A stretch of DNA of 52,929 nucleotides, taken from positions 1-52,929 of the forward strand of contig ONHI01000023.1 of assembly GCA_900317565.1 (NCBI GenBank), in the 5' to 3' direction. Position 1 is the first letter of the stretch, and every line of letters starts with the position of its first letter. The notes under the pieces are model-generated. The model saw only the letters and a program-made list of their open reading frames with translations. It was not told the origin of the DNA and did no database searches. Both the position numbers and the translations under genes were made by a program. The DNA comes from an uncultured Eubacteriales bacterium. GTDB lineage: Bacteria > Bacillota > Clostridia > Christensenellales > Aristaeellaceae. Positions 33,831 to 43,787 of the stretch are shown piece by piece.

Positions 33831-35309
33831 TCAACGGAGAACGTTCTTCACGTAATCCAGCATGGCGTCCTTCCCGACCACGTCCTTGAAACGCGCTTCC
33901 CGGGTGCGCAGCGCGGCCAGCGGCGCGGGCACGGGCACCTTCGTCAGCGCGTGGAGCATGTCCATCGCGCCGAAGCCGGATTCCGGCTGCTCGTCGGAGA
34001 TGGCGGAGAGCACGTCCCGGCTGAACTTGTAGGGCGAGGCCGTGGACAGCACCACATTGGCCCAGCCGTTGTCCACCTGCGCCTTGAAGTCCTCCATCAC
34101 AGCCCAACCCACGGCGGTGTGGGTGTCCATCAGGTAGCCGTACTTCTTCCACACCCTGCCGATGGCGTCCAATGCGCGCCCGTCGTCCGCGCAGCCGCCC
34201 CAGAAGCGCTCGCGCATAGCCTCCATCACCGCGGCGGGAGAGGTGTATTCTCCCTTTTCGCGCAGGTCGGCCATCAGCTTCGCCACCAGGTCGAAATCGC
34301 CGCCGCTGGCCAGGAACAGATAGCGCTCCAGGTTGCTGGAGACCAGTATGTCCATGGAGGGCGAGGCGGTCTTGAAGAACTCCCGCCGGCGGTCGTAGAC
34401 GCCGGTGTTGATGAAGTCGGTCAGCACGTTGTTGGCGTTGGAGGCGCACACCAGCTTCGCCACGGGCAGGCCCATGCGCCGGGCAAACTCGCCCGCCAGT
34501 ATGTCGCCAAAGTTGCCCGTGGGCACGATGAAGTTCACCGGGTCGCCCAACCGGATCTCGCCCCGGAGCACCAGGTCGCAGTAGGCCTTGAAGTAGTAGG
34601 CCACCTGGGGCGCGAGCCGGCCGATGTTGATGGAATTGGCGCTGGACAGCCGCGCGCCGGAGGCCGCCGCCCAGTGGTTGGCCTCGTCGTCGGCGAATAT
34701 GTTCTTCACGCCGGTCTGGGCGTCGTCGAAGTTGCCCTTCACCGCGCACACGCCCACGTTGTCGCCCGCCTGGGTGACCATCTGGGCCTTCTGCACGTCG
34801 CTGACGCCGCCGTCGGGATAGAACACGACGATCCGCGTGCCCTCCACGTCGTGGAAGCCCTCCAGCGCAGCCTTGCCGGTGTCGCCGCTGGTGGCGGTGA
34901 GGATCACGATGTCGTCCTGCACGCCCAGCTTTTGCTTCGAGGCGATGATCAGCCGGGGCAGCACCGACAGCGCCACATCCTTGAACGCCGAGGTCGGGCC
35001 CCGGAACAGCTCCAGCACGAAGTCGTCCCCCACCTTCTCCACCGGCGTCAGGTCCTCGGTCTCGAACTTGTCCGCGTAGGCCGCCTCGATCAGCGCCCGC
35101 ATCTCCTCCGGCGCGAAATCGCTGAGTATCCTGCCGATCACCTCGGCGGAGATCTCCAGCGCGCTCTTGTTCAGCAGGCTTCCCACGTCCACCTGCATCT
35201 GGTCGAAGGCCAGGGGCGTGTAGAGGCCGCCGTCCGGGGCGATGCCCTTCAGCACGGCTTCGGTGGAGGAAGCGGTGTGATCGCTGGAACGGGTGCTGTA
35301 GAATATCAT
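33831..35309 (-). CDS. thrC: Threonine synthase
   Basis: 492 residues, fold-type II PLP enzyme converting O-phosphohomoserine to threonine. PLP lysine K110 in GPTSAFKDVALS, phosphate loop TATSGDTGKAALEGF, and the bacterial long-form features FIVPTGNFGDILAGEFA and SPSMDILVSSNLERYLF. Start at 35309 follows GGGAGGG; the longer open frame into the promoter region is not used. Divergent from hom, giving a compact threonine locus. Confidence 0.96.
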   Translation of the reverse strand: MIFYSTRSSDHTASSTEAVLKGIAPDGGLYTPLAFDQMQVDVGSLLNKSALEISAEVIGRILSDFAPEEMRALIEAAYADKFETEDLTPVEKVGDDFVLELFRGPTSAFKDVALSVLPRLIIASKQKLGVQDDIVILTATSGDTGKAALEGFHDVEGTRIVVFYPDGGVSDVQKAQMVTQAGDNVGVCAVKGNFDDAQTGVKNIFADDEANHWAAASGARLSSANSINIGRLAPQVAYYFKAYCDLVLRGEIRLGDPVNFIVPTGNFGDILAGEFARRMGLPVAKLVCASNANNVLTDFINTGVYDRRREFFKTASPSMDILVSSNLERYLFLASGGDFDLVAKLMADLREKGEYTSPAAVMEAMRERFWGGCADDGRALDAIGRVWKKYGYLMDTHTAVGWAVMEDFKAQVDNGWANVVLSTASPYKFSRDVLSAISDEQPESGFGAMDMLHALTKVPVPAPLAALRTREARFKDVVGKDAMLDYVKNVLR

Positions 35310-35340
35310 GGCTTTGCCCTCCCATCGTGTGTCTGTTACT

Positions 35341-35369
35341 ATGATAGCGTTTTTCATGTAAAAAAACAA
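35341..35369 (-). promoter_or_regulatory. Promoter of thrC
   Basis: Minus strand TTGTTT (35369-35364), 17-nt spacer, TATCAT (35346-35341), about 32 bp before the ATG. Confidence 0.6.
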
Positions 35370-35433
35370 GGCCTTGCCGGAATAACGCGCGTATTTGCCA
35401 ACGTTAAGAGGATGAAAACAAGCGCTCCGGGCT

Positions 35434-35462
35434 TTGACAAATCCGCCCCGTTGTGATATAGT
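35434..35462 (+). promoter_or_regulatory. Promoter of hom-asd
   Basis: TTGACA (35434-35439), 17-nt spacer, TATAGT (35457-35462). The leader of about 50 nt is too short for a T-box or other large riboswitch. Confidence 0.82.
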
Positions 35463-35518
35463 GTTTCCATCATAAAAACACGTGTTTTTCTGTGAAAGAC
35501 ACAAAGGAGATGTTGTCC

Positions 35519-36670
35519 TTGGTTATCGGACTACTGGGCCTCGGCACGATCGGGTCCGGCATCTATGAACACCTGCTCAAGCGCGAGGATATCGAGGTCA
35601 AGCGCATACTGGAGCTGCTGCGCCCTCCGGGGCTGGAGCACCTGGAGACCTCTGATTACAGCGAGATACTGGACGATCCCGAGATCGACACGGTGGTGGA
35701 GCTGATCGGCGGCATCGAGCCCGCCCACACCTTCACCGTGCAGGCGCTGAAGGCGGGCAAGAACGTGGTCTCCGCCAACAAGCTGATGCTCTCCCACCAC
35801 ATGGAGGAGATACTGACCCTCGCCCGGGAGATGGGCGTGGAATACCGCTACGACGCCAGCGTGGGCGGCAGCATCCCCTTCCTGTACAACCTGGCGCGCC
35901 ACGGCAGCGCGGACCGGCTGACGGGCGTGTGGGGCATCGTGAACGGCACCACGAACCTGATCCTGGACATCATGCAGACCGAGGGCCGCGCCTTCGACGA
36001 CGTGCTGGCCGAGGCCCAGAAGCTGGGCTATGCCGAGGCGAACCCCTCCGCGGACATCGACGGCATCGACGCCCAGTGCAAGATCGCCATCGCCAGCGCC
36101 GTGGCCTACGGGCATTACGTGCGCGTGGAGGACGTGGACACCGAGGGCATACGGCACATCAAGGCCGGGGACCTCATACACTTTAAGAAGCTGGACCGCG
36201 TCTGCCGCCTGATCGCGGCGTCCTGCGTGGACGGCAACGGCGTCGTCAGCGCCTACGTGGAGCCGACGCTGGTGCCCGCCGATTCCACCGAGGCCGCGGT
36301 GCACATGAACAACAACACCATCTCCGTCTCCGGCGAATACTTTGGCGTGCAGACCTTCCAGGGCCAGGGCGCGGGCAAGGACCCCACCGCCTTCGCCGTG
36401 GAGCTGGGGCTGCGGGACATCATGGACGGCGTGACCGAGCGGATGAATCCCCTGCCGAAGGGCTATGCCGCGGTGGACAACCGGCTGGCGCGGCACCGTT
36501 ATTACCTGCGCACCGCCGCCCATCCCGGCGTGCCGGTGGAGACGCTGGGCGAATGCGAGGGCGGCGCGGCCTACCGCACCGAGCCCATGACCGTGCGGGA
36601 CATGCACGATCTGGCGAAGTCCCTGCGCGAAAAGGACCCGAACCTGTTCTTCGCGGGCATCCGCGACTAA
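35519..36670 (+). CDS. hom: Homoserine dehydrogenase without ACT domain
   Basis: 383 residues. Rossmann N-terminus GLLGLGTIGSG, substrate domain with VVSANKLMLS, YDASVGGSIPFLYNL, GIVNGTTNLIL, AEANPSADIDGIDAQCK. It reduces aspartate semialdehyde to homoserine. The protein stops about 40-60 residues short of typical 430-residue enzymes: the C-terminal ACT domain that gives threonine feedback inhibition is not present. The TTG start at 35519 (9 nt after AAAGGAG) is chosen because the fold begins at VIGLLGLG. Confidence 0.93.
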   Translation: MVIGLLGLGTIGSGIYEHLLKREDIEVKRILELLRPPGLEHLETSDYSEILDDPEIDTVVELIGGIEPAHTFTVQALKAGKNVVSANKLMLSHHMEEILTLAREMGVEYRYDASVGGSIPFLYNLARHGSADRLTGVWGIVNGTTNLILDIMQTEGRAFDDVLAEAQKLGYAEANPSADIDGIDAQCKIAIASAVAYGHYVRVEDVDTEGIRHIKAGDLIHFKKLDRVCRLIAASCVDGNGVVSAYVEPTLVPADSTEAAVHMNNNTISVSGEYFGVQTFQGQGAGKDPTAFAVELGLRDIMDGVTERMNPLPKGYAAVDNRLARHRYYLRTAAHPGVPVETLGECEGGAAYRTEPMTVRDMHDLAKSLREKDPNLFFAGIRD

Positions 36671-36705
36671 ATATCCATCAATAATTCAGAAAGCTGGTAA
36701 TCGTC

Positions 36706-37707
36706 ATGAACAAGGTCAATGTTGCCATACTGGGCGCCACGGGCGCCGTCGGTCGCGAGATGCTGAAGGTGCTCTGGGAGCGCCGCTTCCCCGTCAACCA
36801 GCTGAAGGCCCTGGCCAGCGCCCGCAGCGCGGGCATGAAGCTGCCCTTCGGCGACGGCGAGGTCGTGGTCGAGGAAGCCACGGACGCCTCCTTCGAGGGC
36901 ATGGACATCGTGCTGGGCGCGGCCCAGAATCCGCTGGCAAAGCAGTTTGCCCCCGCCATCGTCAAGGCCGGCGCGGTGTTCGTGGACAACTCCAGCGCCT
37001 TCCGCATGGACGACAGCGTGCCGCTGGTGGTGCCGGAGATCAACCCCGAGGACGCGAAGCAGCACCACGGCATCATCGCCAACCCCAACTGCTCCACCAT
37101 CATCACGATGACCGCCATCGCGAGCCTGAACCGCATCTCCCCGATCACCAGCATGGTGGCCAGCACCTACCAGGCCGTGTCCGGCGCGGGCGCGGGCGGA
37201 CTGGCCGAGCTGGAGCAGCAAACGCGGGACTACGCGGCGGGCAAGCCCATGGAGGCGAAGGTGTTCCCCTGGCAGATCGCCTTCAACGTGATCCCCCAGA
37301 TCGGCGGCGACAGCGGCAACGGCTACACCTCCGAGGAGATGAAGATGCAGAACGAGGGCCGCAAGATCATGCACCTGCCGGAGCTGAAGGTCACCTGCAC
37401 CTGCGTGCGCGTGCCCGTGCTGCGCAGCCATTCCATCAGCGTGACGCTGCGCACCGAGCGCAAGATCAGCGTCGAGGAGGCCCGCGCGGCCATCGCCGCC
37501 GCCCCCGGCTGCCGCCTGGTGGACGACCTGGAGAACAAGGCCTATCCCATGCCGCTGGACACCAGCGACCAGGATATCGTGTTCGTGGGCCGCATCCGCG
37601 ACGACCTGACCGACGAGAAGGGCCTGACGCTGTGGTGCTGCGGCGACCAGATCCGCAAGGGCGCGGCCACCAACGCGATCCAGATCGCGGAGCTGCTGGT
37701 CAAGTGA
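36706..37707 (+). CDS. asd: Aspartate-semialdehyde dehydrogenase
   Basis: 333 residues. NADP-binding ILGATGAVGREMLKVL, catalytic C129 in NPNCSTI, SGAGAGGLAEL, and VPVLRSHSISV histidine/arginine region. It makes aspartate semialdehyde for lysine, threonine and methionine branches. It lies 35 bp after hom and probably shares its mRNA. The ribosome site is weak. A strong terminator follows. Confidence 0.96.
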   Translation: MNKVNVAILGATGAVGREMLKVLWERRFPVNQLKALASARSAGMKLPFGDGEVVVEEATDASFEGMDIVLGAAQNPLAKQFAPAIVKAGAVFVDNSSAFRMDDSVPLVVPEINPEDAKQHHGIIANPNCSTIITMTAIASLNRISPITSMVASTYQAVSGAGAGGLAELEQQTRDYAAGKPMEAKVFPWQIAFNVIPQIGGDSGNGYTSEEMKMQNEGRKIMHLPELKVTCTCVRVPVLRSHSISVTLRTERKISVEEARAAIAAAPGCRLVDDLENKAYPMPLDTSDQDIVFVGRIRDDLTDEKGLTLWCCGDQIRKGAATNAIQIAELLVK

Positions 37708-37750
37708 GCGCAAGGCCCTCCCGGACCGATTAAAAACAACCCCAACTTAA

Positions 37751-37779
37751 CCCCCCTTGCATGGCAAGGGGGGCTTTTT
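37751..37779 (+). terminator. Terminator of hom-asd
   Basis: CCCCCCTTGC-ATG-GCAAGGGGGG (37751-37773), 10-bp perfect stem, then CTTTTT. Confidence 0.92.
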
Positions 37780-37839
37780 GCGCCTACAATGGGAATATTC
37801 AATAATACCGAAAGGGCGCCGGGGTGTCCGGCGAATCGT

Positions 37840-39840
37840 ATGAGCGAAAACAACTTTGAAAACAGAACCGACGGGGAGATCGAAGAAATCGAGGAGATCG
37901 GGGAGATCGAGGAATCCGGGGAGGCGCCGGAGCCGGAGACCGGCTTTGCGGCGCTGCACCTGATGCCCGAGCTGCAGCGGGCTGTGGAGGCCATGGGCTT
38001 CACCGAGCCCACCGGCATACAGGCCCAGGCGATACCGCTGCTGCGCAGCGGCGCGGACATCATCGGCCGCAGCCAGACCGGCACGGGCAAGACCATGGCC
38101 TTCGCCATCCCCGCCGTGGAGATGATCGACCGCACCGAGGCGGAGCCCACCGTGCAGGTGCTGATCCTCTGCCCCACCCGGGAGCTGGCCCAGCAGGGCT
38201 GCGAGGAGATCAAAAAGCTGATACGGTTCATGCTGAACGTGTGGCCGGTGGACGTCTACGGCGGCGCGGCGATGGACCGGCAGATCTACCGGCTGAAGCG
38301 GGCCAACCTGGTCATCGGCACGCCGGGACGCGTGATGGACCACATGCGCCGGGGCACGCTGTCGCTTTCCAACGTGAAGCTGGTGGTGCTGGACGAGGCG
38401 GACGAGATGCTGAGCATGGGCTTCCGGGAGGACATCGAGACGATCCTGCAGGACGTGCCCGAGACGCGCCAGACGGTGCTGTTCTCCGCCACGATGCCCG
38501 ACGCCATCATGGAGCTGACCGACAAATTCATGAAGGACCCCCAGCTGGTGGAGATCAACAAGGCCCAGGTGACGCTGGACGAGATCCGCCAGATGTTCAT
38601 GGAGGTGCCCATGGGCCGCAAGCTGGACGCGCTGAACCTGCTGCTGCGGGCCTACGAGCCCACCCGTGCGATGATATTCTGCAACACCAAGCTGATGGTG
38701 GACGAGGTCTCCTCCTACCTGAACCACAACGGCTTCACCTGCGAGGGCATACACGGCGACATGAACCAGTCCCAGCGCACCCGCGTGATGGAGGGCTTCA
38801 AGTCCGCCCGCATACCGGTGCTCGTGGCCACCGACGTGGCCGCCCGGGGCATCGACGTGAACGACATCGACTACGTCATCAACTACGACATCCCCCAGAA
38901 CAGCGAGATCTACGTTCACCGCATCGGGCGCACGGGCCGCGCGGGCAAGGAGGGCAACGCCATCACGCTGTGCAGCGGGCGGCGGCAGTTCTTCAACGTC
39001 CGGGACATCGGCAGGCTCATCAAGTCCCGCATCGAGGAGATCCCCATCCCCACCGTGGCGCAGATCCGGGAGAAGCAGAACGACAAGAGCCTGGAGCAGG
39101 TCCGCGCGGCGCTGGGCGGCGACATCCCGATGGAATTCCAGACCACGGTCGGTAAACTGATGGCGGAGGGCCACGAGCCCGCGCTGATCGCCTCCGCGGC
39201 CATGCAGCTGTGCTTCCAGCGGGACGAGACCGGGCTGGTGGACATCGCCTTCGACCGCAAAACCGACGGTGGTCGGCTCTATCGCAAGCTGATCATAGGC
39301 ATCGGCCGCAGGCAGAAGGCCGCGCCGAACCACATCGTCAGCGCCGTGGCCGGGCGGGCCAACATCCCCGGCGCGCAGATCGGCAAGATCGAGATCTATG
39401 ACGAAAAGACCGTGGTCGGCGTACCGGCGGAGCAGGCCGAGGCCATCGAGAAGGCCATGCAGGGCGCGACGATCTGCGGCATGCCGGTGCGGGTGAAGCT
39501 CAGCGACGAGCGCCCCGCCGCCCGACCCGCGCCGAACGGAAAAACCGACCGGCGTCCGGTCGGCTACGGCAATCGCAGGGAGCGCTTCGAGGGCCGCCGC
39601 CCCGGCGAAAGGCTCACCTACCGGCAACGCAACGGCGACCCGGAGCCCGCGCGCCAGCGGGGCAAGGTGAAGCTGTCTCCTTCCGCCCGGGCGAGGCTGC
39701 TGGACACTTCCGACCTCAGTCGGTTTGAGGTCCGGGACGAGCGCAGGCGCAAGCCCGAGGGCCGCCGGGAGGATCGCCACGAGCGCCGCGGCAATCGCAG
39801 GGACGGCGACAGGGGCGGCTCCCGCAGGGGCAAGCGGTAG
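37840..39840 (+). CDS. deaD: DEAD-box RNA helicase (DeaD/CshA/DbpA type)
   Basis: 666 residues. An acidic N-terminal stretch built of IEEIGEIEE-like repeats (about 10-30), two RecA-like domains with Q-motif IQAQAIP, SQTGTGKT, PTRELA, DEAD, SAT and HRIGRTGR, a DbpA-type RRM-like domain (about 480-555) and a long Arg/Gly/Glu tail. It unwinds structured RNA, likely in ribosome assembly or cold. I prefer the start at 37840 (MSENNFEN); an in-frame ATG at 37789 lies against the terminator without a ribosome site. Confidence 0.94.
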   Translation: MSENNFENRTDGEIEEIEEIGEIEESGEAPEPETGFAALHLMPELQRAVEAMGFTEPTGIQAQAIPLLRSGADIIGRSQTGTGKTMAFAIPAVEMIDRTEAEPTVQVLILCPTRELAQQGCEEIKKLIRFMLNVWPVDVYGGAAMDRQIYRLKRANLVIGTPGRVMDHMRRGTLSLSNVKLVVLDEADEMLSMGFREDIETILQDVPETRQTVLFSATMPDAIMELTDKFMKDPQLVEINKAQVTLDEIRQMFMEVPMGRKLDALNLLLRAYEPTRAMIFCNTKLMVDEVSSYLNHNGFTCEGIHGDMNQSQRTRVMEGFKSARIPVLVATDVAARGIDVNDIDYVINYDIPQNSEIYVHRIGRTGRAGKEGNAITLCSGRRQFFNVRDIGRLIKSRIEEIPIPTVAQIREKQNDKSLEQVRAALGGDIPMEFQTTVGKLMAEGHEPALIASAAMQLCFQRDETGLVDIAFDRKTDGGRLYRKLIIGIGRRQKAAPNHIVSAVAGRANIPGAQIGKIEIYDEKTVVGVPAEQAEAIEKAMQGATICGMPVRVKLSDERPAARPAPNGKTDRRPVGYGNRRERFEGRRPGERLTYRQRNGDPEPARQRGKVKLSPSARARLLDTSDLSRFEVRDERRRKPEGRREDRHERRGNRRDGDRGGSRRGKR

Positions 39841-40246
39841 CGGCGTCCGGCATATGCCCATCAATGGGCACATGCCAGACGTCCTGATGCCGCGCATCCT
39901 GCAAAAGCGGCGTCGTGCCCACGGTGTTCAACGGCATCCCCGGGGTGATGCTGGTGTGTATGGAAAAGAAGCTGGATATGTAAAAGCCTTGGCCGCCGGC
40001 TCAGCCGGCGGCCAAGATTATTGGATCTTCACGGATGAGTGGAAAATGTGAACACCTCATCCGCCTCTAACGGGGCACTGACGGGGGCCTAACCGGCCCG
40101 GCTTTGCTGAAAACAGTCCACAGGACTGTTTTCCGGGCGCTACAGCCCTCCTCAAGGGGAAGGCTCGGCACCGAAAGGCTTCCCCCTGGGGGAAAGCTGT
40201 CACCGTAGGTGACTGGCGTTAGCCTAGCGAAGCGTCTGAGGGGAGT
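39841..40246. other. Gene-free region: gene remnant and dispersed repeat
   Basis: A frame of 22 codons (about 39918-39983, KSGVVPTVFNGIPGVM... stop) looks like the tail of a lost protein; I cannot name the parent. A CCGCCGG/CCGGCGG hairpin lies near 39993-40010. From about 40050 to 40246, with further stems (GAAAACAGTCC/GGACTGTTTTC; GGCTTCCCCC/GGGGGAAAGC), the sequence resembles the dispersed TGTCACCGTAGGTGAC-type intergenic repeats common in gut Clostridia. Confidence 0.5.
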
Positions 40247-40410
40247 TAGAGTGTGTTTCTAAAATCCCTGAAGCGCATTTTCGGCGTATTTGACTGCATT
40301 TCTGTGTTGCTTTTCCTTGACTTGCAACCAGTAAGCCTGCGGAAAAGCGCCTTGAAATGCAGTCAAATCCACTCGAAACTGCATCTCCCGGGATTTAGAA
40401 ACACACTCTA
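40247..40410. mobile_element. MITE-like element with TA-flanked inverted repeats
   Basis: 164 bp bounded by TAGAGTGTGTTTCTA and its complement (40247-40261, 40396-40410), continuing as AAATCCC/GGGATTT to 21 bp with one indel. An inner 15-bp perfect repeat ATTTGACTGCATTTC/GAAATGCAGTCAAAT (40288-40302, 40354-40368) and GCTTTTCC/GGAAAAGC let the whole element fold. No ORF. Terminal TA fits a Tc1/mariner-IS630 type target, and it interrupts the dispersed repeat. Confidence 0.7.
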
Positions 40411-40452
40411 GTGACAGCTCTCCGTGATGAGCCTGTTTTTCCCCTTATTTTT

Positions 40453-40968
40453 TCAGAGCGCGACCTCATAGGTCAGCTCCATCCGTTCCTCGTCCGAGGA
40501 GCGGTTTTTTCGTCCCCCGGTGCAGCTGATCCTGCGCATCCCCAGGCGCTCCATCACGCGCCGGGAGGCGTCGTTTTCCGCGTCGCACTGGGCGATGAAG
40601 CGGCGTATGCCCAGATCGTCCCGGGCCCAGCCCATCACGGCCCGGGCGGCCTCAGTGGCATAGCCCCTGCCCCAATGCCGCCGGTCCAGTATCCAGCCCA
40701 GCTCCGCTGAGCCGTCCTCCAGCATGAACAGCGTCACGCCGCCCAGCTGGACTTCGCCCAGCAGGATGGCGAATTCATAGCGGGACGGGCGCTCCTTCGC
40801 CCATTCCGCCTCGGCGTCGCGGATGAACGCCTCTGTCTCGCCGATGCTGTCGTTGGGCAGGAAGCACATGAGGCGGGTGGCCTCCCGGTCCGAGGCGTAG
40901 GCGTGGGTAGCCTCCAGGCAGTCCATCGTCAACGGGCGAAGGGTCAGGCGTGTGGTTGTGATTTGCAT
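40453..40968 (-). CDS. GNAT acetyltransferase, RimJ/RimL type
   Basis: 171 residues. TTRLTLRPLTMDCLEA start, ELGWILDRRHWGRGYATEAARAVMGWA (acetyl-CoA binding motif R/Q-x-x-G-x-G/A variant RRHWGRGYATEA) and NDASRRVMERLGMRR. Typical of the RimJ/RimL branch that acetylates protein N-termini or small amines; substrate unknown. The ATG at 40968 is 7 nt after AGGAGG. Confidence 0.9.
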   Translation of the reverse strand: MQITTTRLTLRPLTMDCLEATHAYASDREATRLMCFLPNDSIGETEAFIRDAEAEWAKERPSRYEFAILLGEVQLGGVTLFMLEDGSAELGWILDRRHWGRGYATEAARAVMGWARDDLGIRRFIAQCDAENDASRRVMERLGMRRISCTGGRKNRSSDEERMELTYEVAL

Positions 40969-41044
40969 GCGCATACCTCCTGTCTGGTCCAGTATAGCGC
41001 AAAATCGCCGCCGACGCAATCGCGTCGGCGGCGAAAACCGCGTT

Positions 41045-43696
41045 TTACCCGATAACCTCCCCCTCCAGGGCGGCCTCCTTCGTCTTCAGCACGACCTCGT
41101 CGTTCTCCACGTCCACGACGATGGCGGTGTCCTCGGGCAGGTCGCGCTCGATCAGCAGCTTCGCGATGGGCGTCTCCACCATACGCTGTATGAAGCGCTT
41201 CAGCGGGCGCGCGCCGTACACGGAGTCATAGCCGTTCTCCACGACCCACTGCTCCGCCACGGGCGTCAGCTCCACCGTCAGGCGGCGGGAGGCCATCCTG
41301 CGGTTCAGGTCCGCGATCATCAGGTGCATGATCTCCACGATCTGGCTGCGGGTCAGCGGCGTGTAGATGACGATCTCATCCAGGCGGTTCAGGAATTCCG
41401 GCTTGAACTTGGTCTTCAGCAGCGCCTCGGTCTCCTTTCGGGCCTCCTCGGTCAGGTTGCCGTCGGCGTCGATGCCTGCCTGTATGATCTGGGAGCCCAG
41501 GTTGCTGGTCAGTATGATGATGGTGTTCTTGAAGTCCACCGTGCGGCCCTGGGAATCGGTGATCCTGCCGTCGTCCAGCACCTGCAGCAGTATGTTGAAC
41601 ACGTCCGGATGGGCCTTTTCCACCTCGTCGAACAGCACCACGCTGTAGGGCTTGCGGCGCACGGCCTCGGTCAACTGGCCACCCTCCTCGTAGCCCACGT
41701 ATCCCGGAGGCGCTCCGACCAGGCGGGAGACGCTGTGCTTCTCCATGTACTCGGTCATGTCGATGCGGATCAGGTTCTTCTCGTCGTCGAACAGCGCCTG
41801 GGCCAGCGTCTTGGCCAGCTCGGTCTTGCCGACGCCCGTGGGGCCCAGGAACAGGAACGAGCCGATGGGCCGGTTCGGGTCCTGTATGCCCGCGCGGGAG
41901 CGCAGTATGGCCTCGGCCACCTTGCGCACGGCCTCGTCCTGGCCCACGACCCGCTTGTGCAGCACCTCGTCCAGGTGCAGCAGCTTGCTGCGCTCGCTCT
42001 CCACCAGCTTGGTCACCGGTATGCCGGTCCAGCGGGACACGATGCGGGCGATCTCGTCCTCGGTCACGCGGTCGTGCAGCAGCCGCTGGCCCTTGTTGGC
42101 CTCCATCTGCCGCTCCGCCTCGGCCAGCTGGCGCTCCAGCTCGGGCAGCTTGTTGTATTGCAGCTCGCCGGCCCGGGCGTAGTCGAACTGGCGCTGGGCC
42201 TGCTCGATGTCGGCCTTGGCCTGCTCGATGTCCTGGCGCAGCTTCTGGACATTCACGATGGCGGCCTTCTCCTGCTCCCACTGCTCCTTCATCACGGAGA
42301 AGCGCTGGCGCAGGCCCTCCAGCTCGCCCTTCACCTTGTCCAGCTCTCGCTGGGACTGCTCGCCCTCCTGGGACAGCGCGGCGACCTCGGTCTCCTTCTG
42401 GGTGATCTCCTGGTTGATCTTGTGCATCTCCTGGGGCATGGAGTCCAGCTCCGTGCGGATCATGGCGCAGGCCTCGTCCACCAGGTCGATGGCCTTGTCC
42501 GGCAGGAAGCGGTCCGTGATGTAGCGGTCCGACAGCCGCGCCGCGGCGATCAGCGCCTGGTCGGCGATCTTCACGCCGTGGAAGCCCTCGTAGCGCTCCT
42601 TCAGGCCGCGGAGTATGGAGATGGTGTCGTCCACGCTGGGCTCGTCCACCATGACCGGCTGGAAGCGGCGCTCCAGCGCCGGGTCCTTCTCGATGTACTT
42701 GCGGTATTCGTCGATGGTGGTCGCGCCTACGCAGTGCAGCTCGCCCCTTGCCAGCATCGGCTTGAGCAGATTGCCCGCGTCCATGCTGCCCTCGGCCTTG
42801 CCCGCGCCGACGATGTTGTGCAGCTCGTCGATGAACAGTATCACCTGTCCCTCGCTCTGCTTGACCTCCTCCAGCACGCTCTTCAGGCGCTCCTCGAACT
42901 CGCCGCGGTACTTCGCGCCTGCGATCAGCGCGCCCATGTCCAGCGCGATCAGCTGGTGATGCTTCAGCGTGATGGGCACGTCGTTGCGCACGATGCGCTG
43001 GGCCAGGCCCTCGGCGATGGCCGTCTTGCCGACGCCGGGCTCGCCGATCAGCACCGGGTTGTTCTTGGACTTCCGGGACAGTATGCGGATGACGTTCAGT
43101 ATCTCATCCTCGCGGCCGATGATCGGATCCAGCTTGCGGTTGCTGGCCTGGTCCTCCAGGTCCTTGCGGGCCTGCTCGGTGAGGTCCACGCCGTATTTCA
43201 GCAGCGCGTCGTAGGTGCCCTCCGGATTTTCGCTGGTGACGCTGGTGTTGCCGCGCACCTGCTGCATGGCGTCGAGGAAGGTCTCCCGGGTCAGCCCGTA
43301 TTCCGAGAAGATGTTCTTCACGGAGACGTTGGGCTGCTCGATCATGCCCAGCATCAGGTGCTCCACGGACACGAACTCGTCCTTCATGTATTCCGCCTGC
43401 TGTTCCGCCTGGGTGAAGGCGGCCTGCAGCGACTGGGTGCCGTAGAAGCTGTTCACGTCCACGCCGGAGCCGCTCACCTTCGGGATGCGCTGGATCTCCT
43501 TGTCGCAGGCGCTGGCCATCTTCCGCGGGTCGATCTTCAGCTTCTTCAGCATCTGGCCGATGGCGCCCTCCTTTTGCACGAGCAGCGCGTACAGCAGGTG
43601 CTGCTGGTCCACCTGGGCGTTCTGGTTGCGCATGGAGCACTCCCGCGCCTCCAGCACGGCCTCCTTGGATTTCTGGGTATAGCGTTCAAAGTTCAT
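41045..43696 (-). CDS. clpB: ClpB disaggregase
   Basis: 883 residues, close to standard length. N domain (about 1-150), AAA1 with [29 protein letters not shown], a coiled-coil middle domain (about 400-530, with [11 protein letters not shown]), AAA2 with [44 protein letters not shown] and [12 protein letters not shown], and the C-terminal [11 protein letters not shown] segment. Hsp70-dependent disaggregase. The middle domain separates it from ClpC/ClpE. Its promoter carries a CtsR box. Confidence 0.97.
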   Translation of the reverse strand: MNFERYTQKSKEAVLEARECSMRNQNAQVDQQHLLYALLVQKEGAIGQMLKKLKIDPRKMASACDKEIQRIPKVSGSGVDVNSFYGTQSLQAAFTQAEQQAEYMKDEFVSVEHLMLGMIEQPNVSVKNIFSEYGLTRETFLDAMQQVRGNTSVTSENPEGTYDALLKYGVDLTEQARKDLEDQASNRKLDPIIGREDEILNVIRILSRKSKNNPVLIGEPGVGKTAIAEGLAQRIVRNDVPITLKHHQLIALDMGALIAGAKYRGEFEERLKSVLEEVKQSEGQVILFIDELHNIVGAGKAEGSMDAGNLLKPMLARGELHCVGATTIDEYRKYIEKDPALERRFQPVMVDEPSVDDTISILRGLKERYEGFHGVKIADQALIAAARLSDRYITDRFLPDKAIDLVDEACAMIRTELDSMPQEMHKINQEITQKETEVAALSQEGEQSQRELDKVKGELEGLRQRFSVMKEQWEQEKAAIVNVQKLRQDIEQAKADIEQAQRQFDYARAGELQYNKLPELERQLAEAERQMEANKGQRLLHDRVTEDEIARIVSRWTGIPVTKLVESERSKLLHLDEVLHKRVVGQDEAVRKVAEAILRSRAGIQDPNRPIGSFLFLGPTGVGKTELAKTLAQALFDDEKNLIRIDMTEYMEKHSVSRLVGAPPGYVGYEEGGQLTEAVRRKPYSVVLFDEVEKAHPDVFNILLQVLDDGRITDSQGRTVDFKNTIIILTSNLGSQIIQAGIDADGNLTEEARKETEALLKTKFKPEFLNRLDEIVIYTPLTRSQIVEIMHLMIADLNRRMASRRLTVELTPVAEQWVVENGYDSVYGARPLKRFIQRMVETPIAKLLIERDLPEDTAIVVDVENDEVVLKTKEAALEGEVIG

Positions 43697-43742
43697 ATAT
43701 GCTCCCCCTTTCGGCAGGGTGTAGTCGATTGCAAAAGTCATC

Positions 43743-43759
43743 TTTGACTTTCTTTGACT
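43743..43759 (-). promoter_or_regulatory. CtsR operator
   Basis: Minus strand AGTCAAA-GAA-AGTCAAA, an exact match to the heptad-repeat CtsR consensus RGTCAAANANRGTCAAA. It covers the transcription start region directly after the -10. A further TTTGACT half-site lies at 43773-43779 within the spacer. Confidence 0.93.
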
Positions 43760-43787
43760 ATTATAGGCCTTTTTTGACTTTTGTCAA
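43760..43787 (-). promoter_or_regulatory. SigA promoter of clpB
   Basis: Minus strand TTGACA (43787-43782), 16-nt spacer, TATAAT (43765-43760), both consensus, abutting the CtsR box. Confidence 0.88.

Noticed and set aside
32178..35456. 1092-codon plus-strand open frame
   Set aside because: Antisense to the sipL-like gene and thrC, low-complexity His/Gln/Arg composition.
35310..35518. T-box or threonine riboswitch between thrC and hom
   Set aside because: The leaders predicted from the two promoters are about 25-60 nt, too short, and no T-box sequence is seen.
40952..43747. 931-codon plus-strand open frame
   Set aside because: Antisense to clpB; no recognisable domain.
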